From assembly GCA_903895855.1 (NCBI GenBank), contig CAITVN010000072.1:1-64000 (forward strand): a DNA stretch of 64,000 bases, read 5' to 3'. Of the stretch, positions 32,583-42,249 are shown piece after piece. The DNA is from Oligoflexia bacterium. Its GTDB lineage: Bacteria > Bdellovibrionota > UBA1018. Each line of letters opens with the position of its first letter. The stretch's first letter is position 1. A program made the translations under genes and the position numbers. The notes under the pieces are model-generated. The model did no database searches. It saw only the letters and a list, made by a program, of their open reading frames with translations, and had not been told where the DNA came from.

Positions 32583-34241
32583 TTACTGACCTAACCACCA
32601 ATAACTGGTGCCGATAGAGTATTTGAAGCTGTCTTTTGGTTTTTTCATGCGAGCGGTGTGACCATAGAGCACATCTTTGTCGTTAAACAAGAAGGCGTAC
32701 GGAGCATCAGCTGCGATGAGTTCATAGACCTTTTGCAATATCGGTAGACGCTCTTCTTTTTTCATCTTGGTTCTCGCTTCATCGATCAACTTATCAACCG
32801 CAGGGTTTTTGTAATCGATGAAATTAGAGCCGCTGGGAGTCGCACTCGCTGAGTGCCAGATCTGTTTAGGATCATTGTCAACTGACCCCCCACCCCAACC
32901 CAAATTGACTGCGTCGAATTTTCGTTCATCAAGTAGTTTCGTGAAACTATTCCACTCGACATATTTGAGTTCAATGTCAACACCGACTTGCTTGGCGTCT
33001 TCTTTGAAAATCGTGAGATATTTCATGAAATCTTGATTGGCCGTAATGATTGTGAATTTCATCGGCGTTTTCTTGCCGTCAATCACGTGATCAAGAACGC
33101 CGTCTTTATCGGTATCAATCCAACCGGCTTCTTTGAACATCGCGAGCGCTTTTTTCGGATCATAAGGCACTGGCTGAACAGTTTTCGAGGCGTAATCGCT
33201 CTGTTGATACCATGGGCCAGTCGCAGGCAGCGACATGCCGTATCTGAACTTTTGAATCATCAACTCTCGGTTAACGAGGTGATAAAGCGCAAGTCTCACA
33301 CGCTTATCGGTGAATAGAGGGTTCTTGAAATTCCAACCAATGAAGCCATAAGATTTAGTCGAAAGGTTCTGGGTTTTCACTTTGAATACTTTGGTTCCCC
33401 ATTCAGGGCCCTTTGCTTTTTCTTCGTATTGCTCAGGTGTGAAACCTTCGTAATCGAGCTCACCTTTTTTTAACATTTCAAGTGCGACTGTCGGGTCTTG
33501 TACGAATCGAAGAACGATTTGCTCCAACTTCCACTGGTCTTTGTAATAAGGGACCGAACTACCCCACCAGGTGGCGTTCTTTTTCAAGACGATGCGTTTA
33601 CCTTTTTCATTCTTATCAAGAATGTAAGGTCCTGATCCGACCAGTTCTTTACTGATCTTCGGCCCTTTTTCTACGTCACCGTAAATGTGCTTGGGCACAA
33701 TCGTGAGACCTGCGGCCGATTCAAAGTTTTTGAAATAAGTTTCTTTGGCCGTGAATCTGACTGTGTTGGCGTCGACGATTTCAACTTTCTCCAACCCTTC
33801 GTAAAAGGGTCTTAAATGAGCAGTTGGAAATTTGGGATCAAAAATCACGTCGAAGCTAAATTTGACGTCTTCAACCGTCAAAGGTTTACCATCATGCCAT
33901 TTGACACCTGGACGAAGCTTGAAAGTGAACACCTTACCATCAGGCGAAATCTCGAAAGCACTGGCGAGCTGAGGTTCCCACGCGTAAGTGTCATCATTGC
34001 GAGTCATCAATGACTCCATGATGTAATTTTGAACGTTACTCGCATAAAGGTCTTGTGACGTGATCGGATTGAGCGTCGAAGGCTCTCCACCTAAGTTAAA
34101 ATACGTGACATTCTTTGAGGCTTCAGAGCCGCCCGAACAGCCTGTGAGACCGAACGAAAGGCCGGCAAACGCCAAGCCCAAAGTCATCGTTGCCATTGCA
34201 CTGCGTGCACTGAGTGCTACGCCTAATTGATTTGATTTCAT
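32583..34241 (-). CDS. peptide-binding lipoprotein of an ABC transporter
   Basis: 552 residues. Lipobox LTGC puts the lipidated Cys at 35. The mature protein is an SBP_bac_5 (DppA/OppA) binding protein: NLGGEPSTLNPITSQD, FKLRPGVKWHDGKPLTVEDV and the late NLGWGGG stretch. First gene of the transporter unit, three bases before the DppB-like gene. Confidence 0.9.
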   Translation of the reverse strand: MKSNQLGVALSARSAMATMTLGLAFAGLSFGLTGCSGGSEASKNVTYFNLGGEPSTLNPITSQDLYASNVQNYIMESLMTRNDDTYAWEPQLASAFEISPDGKVFTFKLRPGVKWHDGKPLTVEDVKFSFDVIFDPKFPTAHLRPFYEGLEKVEIVDANTVRFTAKETYFKNFESAAGLTIVPKHIYGDVEKGPKISKELVGSGPYILDKNEKGKRIVLKKNATWWGSSVPYYKDQWKLEQIVLRFVQDPTVALEMLKKGELDYEGFTPEQYEEKAKGPEWGTKVFKVKTQNLSTKSYGFIGWNFKNPLFTDKRVRLALYHLVNRELMIQKFRYGMSLPATGPWYQQSDYASKTVQPVPYDPKKALAMFKEAGWIDTDKDGVLDHVIDGKKTPMKFTIITANQDFMKYLTIFKEDAKQVGVDIELKYVEWNSFTKLLDERKFDAVNLGWGGGSVDNDPKQIWHSASATPSGSNFIDYKNPAVDKLIDEARTKMKKEERLPILQKVYELIAADAPYAFLFNDKDVLYGHTARMKKPKDSFKYSIGTSYWWLGQ

Positions 34242-34341
34242 AAAAATAGAGAACCCCTTTTTTCTAAAAAAGCCCCAAAATTTTAGCCCCGGTAATTATC
34301 GCCAACATGGCCTTAACCTAAGAAAAAAGCAAGACTCTGTT

Positions 34342-34379
34342 TTGACACTGTAAAATGATAGGCGTACTGTATTCAGTAC
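34342..34379 (+). promoter_or_regulatory. promoter and small palindrome before the trans-sulfuration gene
   Basis: TTGACA (34342-34347), 17 bases and TACTGT (34365-34370). GTACTG and CAGTAC (34364-34379, loop TATT) form an inverted repeat over the -10 box, a likely operator. Confidence 0.45.
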
Positions 34380-34424
34380 CGTCTCTTATCAAAGTACCAA
34401 TAGAGCACCGACAGGAAAACACAA

Positions 34425-35771
34425 ATGGCTAAACCCAACAAAACTTCTAAAAAATCGACAAAAAAATCTACCTTAAAACAGCCGAAAACCGCAACAGTGG
34501 CCGCAAAGTCGGCCGTGCAGCAGGTTGAAAAACCTGATCCAGAACTTTCGCCTTCGACCCAAATGTTGGGCTATGGATACAACCCTTGGTGGTCAGAGGG
34601 TTCGGTAAAACCCCCGCTATTCTTAACCAGCACTTTTTTGTTCAAGAAGGCCGAAGACGGAGAAGAGTTTTTCAAGGTAGCCCTAGGTAAAAAAGAGGCC
34701 AAAAAGACCCCTGGGCTAATCTATAGTAGACTGAATAACCCAGAACTCGAAATTCTTGAGCGCAGGCTCGCCATTTGGGAAAAAGCCGACGCAGCTGCGG
34801 CATTCGCTAGCGGCATGGCGGCCATCTCAACCTCAATTTTGGCTTTTTGCCGCCCGGGCGACGTCGTCGCCTATACCCAGCCGATCTATGGTGGCACCGA
34901 TCACTTTTTTCAGCACATTTTGCCGCAGTTCAACATTCATCCTCTGCCCATTTTACCGTCTCAAGACCCAGTCAAAGCAATCGAAGCGCTGCGTGATCCT
35001 CGGTTGCGGGTCATTTACGTTGAGACTCCGTCTAACCCTACCCTTCAAATGGTTGACATCGGTGCGATTGATAAAGCTCGCAAAGTTTTAGAGAAAAAGC
35101 TGAACCGCGAAATCGTGTACATGGTCGATAACACCATGTTAGGGCCCGTGTTTCAACAGCCGTTACTTCACGGCGCAGACGTTTCGCTGTATTCAGCCAC
35201 CAAATTTATCGGAGGCCACAGTGACCTGATCGCCGGCGCAGCAATCGGATCTTCAAAATTCATTTCAGACATCAAAACCTACCGAAGTTTCTTAGGCTCG
35301 ATGGCCGAAACGTTCACTTGTTGGCTCATGATGCGAAGTTTAGAGACGCTCGAAGTTCGCATGAGAACCCAGCAGGCCAACGCCCAGAAAGTTGCCGCGT
35401 TCTTGCAGAGCAATAAAGAGGTTTCTCGGGTGTTCTACCCAGGGCTTTTCAAAAAAGGCTCGATTCAAGACAAGATTCGGCGCAAACAAACGTCTGGTGA
35501 TGGGTCACTCATTAGCTTTGAAGTCATCGGAGGCAAAGAACGCGCATTTGAAATTTTGAATCGCACTAAGATTTGCAAACTGGCTGTTTCATTGGGCGGA
35601 ACCGAAACGTTAATCGAACACCCAAAAACCATGACTCACTCTGAGCTCGACGAAGAGAACCAGGCCGACTGCGGAATCACTGACGGATTGATTCGCTTGT
35701 CGGTGGGAATTGAAGATCCGAAAGACATCATACAAGATTTGAAAAATGCGTTTTCGACCGTTGGCGAGTGA
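34425..35771 (+). CDS. PLP-dependent trans-sulfuration enzyme
   Basis: 448 residues, Cys/Met metabolism family (cystathionine gamma-synthase, O-acetylhomoserine sulfhydrylase, methionine gamma-lyase). PLP Lys260 lies in SLYSATKFIGGHSD, Asp235 in VYMVDNT, and Tyr100-Arg102 in YSRLNNP. Residues 1-35 are a Lys/Ser/Thr-rich tail not found in the family core. The exact reaction cannot be set from sequence; no methionine or cysteine pathway gene is next to it. Confidence 0.85.
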   Translation: MAKPNKTSKKSTKKSTLKQPKTATVAAKSAVQQVEKPDPELSPSTQMLGYGYNPWWSEGSVKPPLFLTSTFLFKKAEDGEEFFKVALGKKEAKKTPGLIYSRLNNPELEILERRLAIWEKADAAAAFASGMAAISTSILAFCRPGDVVAYTQPIYGGTDHFFQHILPQFNIHPLPILPSQDPVKAIEALRDPRLRVIYVETPSNPTLQMVDIGAIDKARKVLEKKLNREIVYMVDNTMLGPVFQQPLLHGADVSLYSATKFIGGHSDLIAGAAIGSSKFISDIKTYRSFLGSMAETFTCWLMMRSLETLEVRMRTQQANAQKVAAFLQSNKEVSRVFYPGLFKKGSIQDKIRRKQTSGDGSLISFEVIGGKERAFEILNRTKICKLAVSLGGTETLIEHPKTMTHSELDEENQADCGITDGLIRLSVGIEDPKDIIQDLKNAFSTVGE

Positions 35772-35850
35772 GTGAACCATCGCGAGTTGCGGTGAAGCTA
35801 TCGTCGTGGCGGTGAAGCTATCGTCGTGGCGGTGAAGCTATCGTCGTGGC
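35771..35850. repeat. 20-bp tandem repeat, site C
   Basis: Three perfect units of GGTGAAGCTATCGTCGTGGC (35791-35850) preceded by one degenerate unit, starting at the stop codon of the trans-sulfuration gene. Rotated, the unit matches sites A and B (GTGGCGGTGAA, then ATCG). Confidence 0.8.
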
Positions 35851-36122
35851 GGTGAGACTGTATTTGCAAAAAGTCGAACGGCACATCACAAATGAATGTT
35901 CGACAATGCCAAACTTAACTGACTCTCGGGAAAAAAAACCTAGCCGATCTCAAATATTTTCTATTTATGAAATCATTTGGGCTCGGAAAAAAATCTGAAA
36001 TAAAATACCATTAACTTCACAAAATCACTTGAAATAGGCTGATTTTTTGATATTAGGCATTCGCCACTTATTGTCGAAACCCACTCTTCAGTAGTACAGA
36101 AATTGGAGAAAGAAATTATATT
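35851..36122 (+). promoter_or_regulatory. intergenic region with the HNH gene promoter
   Basis: GTCGAAC (35873-35879) and GTTCGAC (35898-35904) form a 7-bp inverted repeat, perhaps the end of the upstream transcript. TTGAAA (36029-36034), 16 bases and TATTAG (36051-36056) form a promoter. GGAGAAAG precedes the ATG. Nothing else recognised. Confidence 0.4.
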
Positions 36123-37430
36123 ATGAAGATTTACTGTTCAGACTATCGTTCTACCCAGAACCTAATGTCACTCGATGCAGAGCAACTTTTGTCACGCACT
36201 AAAGGGTTGGCCGCAGAAGAGCGCCGAGTGACAGTTTTGCTGATCTCTCACCTTGAAGAAATCCAAAACAGAAGGCTCTTTGCCGAAATTGGATTCAGCT
36301 CAATGTGGGAATTTTGCACCAAGTATTTACACCTAAGCGAGGGCTCGGCACAAAGAAGAATTCAGGCGATGCGACTCGTTCAAGACTTACCCCCAGAAAA
36401 AAAAGAAACGACAAAGTCAGCAATGGAAACAGGGCAGCTATCGCTAGTAAACGCAGCCACCATTCAATCTTTTCTCATATCAGAAAAGAAAAATCGGATT
36501 TCAGTGGGAGCCTCTAAGACTGATGCGCCCCCCCTTCCCATCGTAGACGCAGGTGAACTTGTCGACTCGGCGTTTGGACTATCGCAAAGAGATCTTCAGG
36601 CGAAACTCTACAAGATATCTCCTCAAAGTCGACCAAAAGAGAACACTCGAATCGTTTCTGAAGAAAAAGACCATCAACTCAAGTTCGTGGTTAGCAATGA
36701 TGTCTTTCAGAAACTCCAAAAAATTAAGGGGCTGATAGCCCACAAAATACCGAATGCTAGCCTGGCCGAACTCACCGACTACCTTGCCAGTCAGATCCTG
36801 ACCCAACTACAAAGTAAAAATGGGACCAACCCCGGCCCCGATCGCCTCTCATCGAGCAGTCAAAGTCTCAAATTCAGTCCCTCGCCAGGGCAGTCGAGTG
36901 AACGACTACAAAGACCAGAGCCCATTCAAAAGCAGGAGTCGGCAAAAAGGTCGAAATCCATTCAAAAATTCGAAGTTAGAGCCGAACAAGGAGCCGAACA
37001 AGGCTCGGAAAATCAAGGCCCTCACTCACCCCATTTAACAGAGGAGAACTCTCAATCTGCGCGCATCACATCAATCACCGCCAGTGTGGCGGTTACGGAT
37101 GGCTCTACTTCGGGCTCGAAATTTGGCTCAAATTTGGGGACAGAATTGGGGACAGACTTGGAGAAAATCTTGGCAAGAAAACTAAGTTGTCCGCCCCGAG
37201 GAAAAAGAACCTATCTTTCAGTTCACCTTCGCCGAAAAGTTTTCAAAAAAGCTGAAGGAAGGTGCGAATATAGCCATAAAGGCAGGCGTTGCACTTCGAT
37301 TCACGCGCTTGAAATCGATCACGAAGTGCCTCTGGCACTCAATGGCTCGAATGATTTTTCAAATCTGAGAGTTTTGTGCAAGACTCACAATTTACAACAA
37401 GCCTACTCAAAAATTGGCGGCCGATTTTGA
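36123..37430 (+). CDS. DUF222-type HNH endonuclease protein
   Basis: 435 residues. The N-terminal helical part (about 15-160, with SSMWEFCTKYLHLSEGSAQR) resembles the DUF222-like region of such proteins. The middle (225-350) is Ser/Gln/Gly-rich low complexity. The C-terminal HNH has CEYSHKGRRC (zinc Cys381, Cys390), IDHEVPLALNG (Asp399-His400) and CKTHN (Cys419, His422, Asn423). Many Bdellovibrio-like genomes carry several; their role is unknown. Confidence 0.82.
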   Translation: MKIYCSDYRSTQNLMSLDAEQLLSRTKGLAAEERRVTVLLISHLEEIQNRRLFAEIGFSSMWEFCTKYLHLSEGSAQRRIQAMRLVQDLPPEKKETTKSAMETGQLSLVNAATIQSFLISEKKNRISVGASKTDAPPLPIVDAGELVDSAFGLSQRDLQAKLYKISPQSRPKENTRIVSEEKDHQLKFVVSNDVFQKLQKIKGLIAHKIPNASLAELTDYLASQILTQLQSKNGTNPGPDRLSSSSQSLKFSPSPGQSSERLQRPEPIQKQESAKRSKSIQKFEVRAEQGAEQGSENQGPHSPHLTEENSQSARITSITASVAVTDGSTSGSKFGSNLGTELGTDLEKILARKLSCPPRGKRTYLSVHLRRKVFKKAEGRCEYSHKGRRCTSIHALEIDHEVPLALNGSNDFSNLRVLCKTHNLQQAYSKIGGRF

Positions 37431-37577
37431 GACCAACTTGTGTTCATTTATAAGGTTAGCTCATTGAAAAAAGCCGCCTTTTCTATGTGGCTGCCTACTC
37501 AATATAGCTGACGACCATCGGGCTCAGACGGGTCGGTACCAACCCGGAACAGTGAGATCAATGTCAGACTTGCGGAG

Positions 37578-37617
37578 CTCACCTGCTCACCTGCTCACCT
37601 GCTCACCTGCTCACCTG
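37578..37617. repeat. 8-bp tandem repeat (CTCACCTG x5) at a gene 3' end
   Basis: Five perfect copies. The stop codon of the 714-residue protein on the minus strand lies in the third copy. As 8 is not a multiple of 3, loss of copies below three would change the C-terminus. Confidence 0.85.
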
Positions 37618-39739
37618 GTCCGTTCATCGCTTCGGAGAAATGCACCGACGGAGTGAGAGCTTTCGGATCAATCTCAACATCGATCCATTGGCGAGCCGAC
37701 TCGTCGCCATATTCGATGTGAATCATTTTAGAGCTGTCATCTTCGAGAGCTCCAGATTTCGCGAAAAACTGTTCAATCACCGAGCCAAATTGTTCTTCTT
37801 TTTGATTTGAAGAAAGCATTTCAGTAATAAATCGCTTCACCGCTGGATGGTAAAACCCATAAGAGCCCACTTTCCAGGGGGTCCACTTCCAATTGGGCAT
37901 CAGTGATTTTACATAATTCGAACCCATTTCATAGTCGGCGGTAATCAGTAAAATACGTATTTGCGTCTGCGCGTCTTGATCATCGAAGAATGGAGCAGTG
38001 TAAAAAAATCGTCGATTGATTCCAAATTTCTTGTCTTCAATATTGGTCAATGAAAAAAGCTTACCCCAATCATTGAGTTCGGGAGCTTTTTGCTCAAAAA
38101 AAGCACGGTTCTTGTTTTCGAAGGCAGCCTGCTGATTGAGATCAGATTGAGTGTAAGAGCTTTGCAATAAAGCTACCTCACTTCGAGAAAACTCGTCGCG
38201 ATCAAGCGCCTTAATCTCTGGGTGAAAGCGACTACCTGGCAATAGATCGCTGGCTATCTCAAATTTTCTTATCACCAGCTCGGCATTAAACTCTGGTTTT
38301 GGGTCGGTTTTTGAGTCACTCGCCATCACCTTCGATCGGTATTTTTCGACAACAGCATCAAAAACCTGTCGAGGCAGCTGGGCTGCAGCTTCATCTTTCA
38401 AAGTAGCAAAATCTTTCAAGGCATTCGATAAATGAGCATTGGTCTCCGGCTTGACATCGGTCGCCGAATTGACATCGGTCGCCTCTTTGAGGCTTTGCTC
38501 AAACTGAGACAAGAGCTTTGATTCAGCTTCGTGAAGCGCCTCTTCGTAGGTTTTCAAGAATTCAAACCGTAAAGCCCCACTGACTCTGAGCTCTGGAATT
38601 TCAAGAGCTCCTGACCTTGGGTTAATGGCTTTCGCAATTTGGCCCCAGAGTTTCAATTCATCTTCTGGCTTCGCCGCAAAAATCGGCTCGAGGTCGACCC
38701 CCATCGCTCGCTTGAGGTTAATACCCAGAATTTTGAAAACAATTGAAGACCAAACCACCGAACGAACTTTGCGAAAATAGAGTTTCTCTAATTGAGCGCG
38801 CACCTGTGATCGCAACTGATCAAGGGCCGAGACTTCACTTTCTTGATCGCTTCCAAAATCGCTCACTTTTAGGTCTAGCGATACGCGCTCTGACCAAAAT
38901 CTTCCTGCCAAAACCTCATGACTGAGGTCTTCAACCATTTGACTAAGCCCTCCATGAGAGTCATTCCAATCGAGATCTCGCACCACAAAACTGTGCCCCT
39001 TCCACAAAGGATAAAGGTCTTTGAATAACTCAGCATCAGACTGAGACAAAGCAGCCTTCATTTCTGCCTGCCCACTGCGCTCATTCTTGCCAGTGCTAGA
39101 CTCAGACCGATAAGCTTTATCTAAGAAGTTCAGTTCTGACCGAAAAATCGGGCCTTCACTCACCCTACCTGTCGTTTTCTTCACTTCGAAGCGGTTCACT
39201 GCTGCCACTTTTTCTGAAAAAGTCGAAATCGACAAGGATCCACGAACGAGTAACGATCTCACCACGAAATCGACTCGGGCTTCACTGAGTTTTAGGTCTA
39301 GTCCTGCGGCTCGCGCCTCAGCGTCGATCAGTCTTTGAAAGAGCTGGGTCGCAACCCATTGATTGGCTTTTTGGGCAATGATCTCTTGCCTTACCTTCGG
39401 TTCAATTCCTGGCTGTTGAGTTGACTTGAGATAGGCGTCGCCGGAATCTATCTGAACTGAAAGCTTAGTCAGCTCTTCATCAGCTTTTTTCTCTATCTCA
39501 TCGGTCGACATTCTCAGCCCCGACTTGAACTTGAGTAAGTTATGCTCGTGCAAAACTAAAGCCTGGTGTGCATTGACTGAAAACGCTTCGGCCACTGCCT
39601 CACTAACCAAGGCGGCCAAAAAACTGCTCGCCTCAGCCATTGTCAGAATGGCAATCGTTACTGTACGAAAATTAGGGGCCTTGAAATTTTTTAAACACTT
39701 CATCGAATGGGGCATTAAGCAAAATCTATGCGAACGCAA
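37595..39739 (-). CDS. large secreted protein of unknown function
   Basis: 714 residues from the first start; the Met at 13 (MKCLKNFKAPN) probably begins the signal peptide (TVTIAILTMAEASSFLAALV). The mature protein is Glu/Lys/Ala-rich and mostly helical. No enzyme motif is recognised. The middle contains a small direct repeat (ATDVNSATDVKPETN, about 428-442). The last codons come from the 8-bp repeat. Confidence 0.6.
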   Translation of the reverse strand: MRSHRFCLMPHSMKCLKNFKAPNFRTVTIAILTMAEASSFLAALVSEAVAEAFSVNAHQALVLHEHNLLKFKSGLRMSTDEIEKKADEELTKLSVQIDSGDAYLKSTQQPGIEPKVRQEIIAQKANQWVATQLFQRLIDAEARAAGLDLKLSEARVDFVVRSLLVRGSLSISTFSEKVAAVNRFEVKKTTGRVSEGPIFRSELNFLDKAYRSESSTGKNERSGQAEMKAALSQSDAELFKDLYPLWKGHSFVVRDLDWNDSHGGLSQMVEDLSHEVLAGRFWSERVSLDLKVSDFGSDQESEVSALDQLRSQVRAQLEKLYFRKVRSVVWSSIVFKILGINLKRAMGVDLEPIFAAKPEDELKLWGQIAKAINPRSGALEIPELRVSGALRFEFLKTYEEALHEAESKLLSQFEQSLKEATDVNSATDVKPETNAHLSNALKDFATLKDEAAAQLPRQVFDAVVEKYRSKVMASDSKTDPKPEFNAELVIRKFEIASDLLPGSRFHPEIKALDRDEFSRSEVALLQSSYTQSDLNQQAAFENKNRAFFEQKAPELNDWGKLFSLTNIEDKKFGINRRFFYTAPFFDDQDAQTQIRILLITADYEMGSNYVKSLMPNWKWTPWKVGSYGFYHPAVKRFITEMLSSNQKEEQFGSVIEQFFAKSGALEDDSSKMIHIEYGDESARQWIDVEIDPKALTPSVHFSEAMNGPGEQVSR

Positions 39740-39960
39740 TTGGTGACAGTCAAAAGCCGCAAACCCCCCTCAGACCCAATCCGATTGCAAATTATTTCGC
39801 ATTACCCAATCACCAACCGACTAACCATAACCCCATTGATCAAATTAGCCGCATTCAAAAAGAACTCTCACACAAAATTTTGCACTGAAACGTTCTACCA
39901 ATAGATCAACAGACGGTTGCACCCGACTACACTGGGGCAAACCTCAAACGCCCACTCCTG

Positions 39961-40054
39961 ATTGATTGGGCCCGCCCAGCCCAATGACCATGCCCGGTTA
40001 ATTGGTCACGCCCGGCTTTATGGCCATGGCTGGCTAGCTGACAATGCCTGGTTT
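39961..40054. repeat. degenerate 17-19-bp tandem repeat at a gene 3' end
   Basis: About five units resembling AATGGCCATGCCCGGTT: AATGACCATGCCCGGTT, AATTGGTCACGCCCGGCTT, TATGGCCATGGCTGGCTAG and weaker ones. The last 21 bases are the end of the GST-like coding region. The rest of the gap (39740-39960) shows no gene. Confidence 0.5.
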
Positions 40055-40894
40055 AAATCTCACTGTCTTGTACAACTGATCGCGCCACTCAATGAGGTCT
40101 CTAAATTCGACGGCGAATTCGGGCCGAGTCCAAGCCTGACGAATCGATGGCTTCAGGCGAATAAACTCGTCAGCCACCGGAAGTACCCCCTGCAGCGCGA
40201 CCGCAAGACAGACATCGGCATAAGAAAGTTCGCCCAAAAGGTAGTCTCCGCGCTTTTTTCTTAGAGCTGAACGCAGCGAAACCAAACCTTGAAAAAGGTA
40301 ATCGTGATATTGCTTTGCAGTCTTTCTATTCACTTGAAACGCTTCATCTAAGAAGCGAATCCCCAAACGCGACAAACCTGTCATGTGCTTGCGCATTGAA
40401 TGAGGAATGTACTCAGGCAAGCTATCAGCTTGCGCCTGGCGATCAGCCAATACAGCGTGCATCACCAGTGCGCGCTCAGCATCAAGAATCATTTCACTGA
40501 GTGCATTGAAATGCTTGATTTCAGCGAACTCACCTTCGGGAAATAGGCAAACCCCAGAGTCGGCGTTCGCATTTGTGCCCGGATAAACAACTCCACCCAC
40601 GGTCACGCCCGCCACCGTAGCCTCCCCCGACTTCAAGTCACTCGCATATTTAACAATATCAATCGAATTACACAGCCGCACGCCACCGTCTTTGAATGCG
40701 GGCACCGTCAATTGAGTGATTGGCATTTTCATTTTGAAAGCCAAGAACACTTCGTCAAGCATCACCGTGTGTTCGCGATAGCGATAGGGCATACCCAGAA
40801 GATCAAGGCCCCAACGGGCCTTTTCAGTCCAAGGTGAATACGAAATGCCGTAGAGATCGGGTAAGCGTTTTTGTTTTTCAAGCTCTGAGTTCAT
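40034..40894 (-). CDS. glutathione S-transferase-like protein
   Basis: 286 residues. The N-terminal thioredoxin-like part has YGISYSPWTEKARWGLDLLG (active-site Ser/Trp in place of Cys), MPITQLTVPAFKDG and the Ser of LCNSIDIV that binds the gamma-Glu of glutathione. The rest is the helical GST C-terminal domain. Overlaps the upstream lipoprotein gene by four bases. Confidence 0.75.
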   Translation of the reverse strand: MNSELEKQKRLPDLYGISYSPWTEKARWGLDLLGMPYRYREHTVMLDEVFLAFKMKMPITQLTVPAFKDGGVRLCNSIDIVKYASDLKSGEATVAGVTVGGVVYPGTNANADSGVCLFPEGEFAEIKHFNALSEMILDAERALVMHAVLADRQAQADSLPEYIPHSMRKHMTGLSRLGIRFLDEAFQVNRKTAKQYHDYLFQGLVSLRSALRKKRGDYLLGELSYADVCLAVALQGVLPVADEFIRLKPSIRQAWTRPEFAVEFRDLIEWRDQLYKTVRFKPGIVS

Positions 40895-41628
40895 AAGTTT
40901 AATCCAATCATCGCACCCGGAAAAATGCTACCGATGGTTCCGGTGGCCGTGCCCACTAGCGACCCGGCAGCATACGGCACTTCGGCTCTGAAAAAGAAAT
41001 TTTCAAAGGTGTATTGATAACCCAACCCCGCACCGTAGCGCGAACACGAAACGGCGGCTGCGCCCGATAGGCTCGTCAGATTAAAGAAGGGCGTGAGAAA
41101 CACCAAGTGGCGATTAAAAATACGGTAGCCAACAGGCAGCGCAACATCGAACGAAAAAAGTGTAGTCGATACCCCAGTCCATGATCCAAAAAGCAAACCG
41201 GTACCCAAGACTGCCGCCATCGAAAAATCTCCAGAGACTGCCTCGTCTTCTGTGGGGCCTGTGAATTGATATTTTCCTCTCAACGTCAACGGCCCCATCG
41301 GAATCATTCGAAAACCGATTTCAAGTTGATCGATAATCGGAAAAAGATAGCCGGTCATAAATCCAGGCTCTGAGCTGTTTGCAGTGATCTCAGTCGTGGC
41401 GACTCCGCTCACCATTTTTGTTTTACTTACAGGCTCAACATCGAGACTGGTAGAAAGATAACCACCAATCAGCTCTAATCGCCCAGGCCTACCTTTTTTT
41501 GCGGTTTCAGGAGATTCGAGGTGAGTGATTGGACTTTGGTAATGCGCACACCCGCAAATAAAGAGAGTCGAAAAAGCTGAAATGAACCTCAAGGGTCTGA
41601 ATCTTAAGTGACTGACGAATGCCGACAT
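40891..41628 (-). CDS. outer-membrane lipoprotein, probable beta-barrel
   Basis: 245 residues. The signal ends in a lipobox (FICGC, Cys27). The mature part alternates polar and hydrophobic residues with Gly-rich turns (GYRIFNRHLVFLTPFFNL, GLGYQYTF) and ends in ...IGLNL, as expected of a small barrel. No family named. Confidence 0.6.
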   Translation of the reverse strand: MSAFVSHLRFRPLRFISAFSTLFICGCAHYQSPITHLESPETAKKGRPGRLELIGGYLSTSLDVEPVSKTKMVSGVATTEITANSSEPGFMTGYLFPIIDQLEIGFRMIPMGPLTLRGKYQFTGPTEDEAVSGDFSMAAVLGTGLLFGSWTGVSTTLFSFDVALPVGYRIFNRHLVFLTPFFNLTSLSGAAAVSCSRYGAGLGYQYTFENFFFRAEVPYAAGSLVGTATGTIGSIFPGAMIGLNL

Positions 41629-41688
41629 GCTGCAATCATAGACTCAAACTGTGGGTAGACTCAATCGTAGAAAATATTTACCGAACTC

Positions 41689-42249
41689 TCACTGCACTCT
41701 AGGGGGCAATGACGCCTTCAATGCGCCTACATCAGCAGTCTGATAGCGCTCAACTCGCTCAAGTGACTTGTAATCAGCAGGAACTCGGTTGCCCACATCG
41801 CTTGAGCGCACGCCCGAACGTAAGCCCCGAACGCCCATGGTTGCGGCACCTTTTCTAAAACGAGCTCTTGCCGATTTGATGTCTTCGGGAGATTTGCCCA
41901 ATTGCGCCACTTCATCAGAACTCACAATCGGATCATGACTCACGAACAGCGCAGAAATGCAGCCTTCTTTCGGTTCTTTCGAATCTTTTTTTGCTAACGC
42001 CGGCTCTTTCTCTGCGACTTCTCCGGCCAACTTCACCTTATAAAATCGCTTTTTCTCACCATCACAGTAGCCCAAATTCTCAACGGCTTCTCCAGCTTTC
42101 ACCTGAACGCCAGGCCCGACTAAGACGGGTCTATCTCTAAGCGTTGCGCCAGAGGCCTTAACGTAGAGAAGGCTGGTTTCTTTTTCAGCCGAGAACACAC
42201 TGGCAATTGAAATAAAGGCAACGATAAGTATACAAACAAAATACTTCAT
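41689..42249 (-). CDS. exported protein with SH3-like domain
   Basis: 186 residues, signal peptide FVCILIVAFISIASVFSAE. About 27-85 resembles a bacterial SH3 domain (LYVKASGATLRDRPVL, KAGEAVENLGYC, RFYKVKLAG), usually a cell-wall-binding module. The remainder is low complexity and Arg-rich. The gap 42250-42428 holds only a weak hairpin (CCACAGC/GCTGTGG). Confidence 0.6.
   Translation of the reverse strand: MKYFVCILIVAFISIASVFSAEKETSLLYVKASGATLRDRPVLVGPGVQVKAGEAVENLGYCDGEKKRFYKVKLAGEVAEKEPALAKKDSKEPKEGCISALFVSHDPIVSSDEVAQLGKSPEDIKSARARFRKGAATMGVRGLRSGVRSSDVGNRVPADYKSLERVERYQTADVGALKASLPPRVQ

Noticed and set aside
35771..35850. CRISPR array
   Set aside because: Units are contiguous 20-bp repeats without spacers and no cas gene is near.
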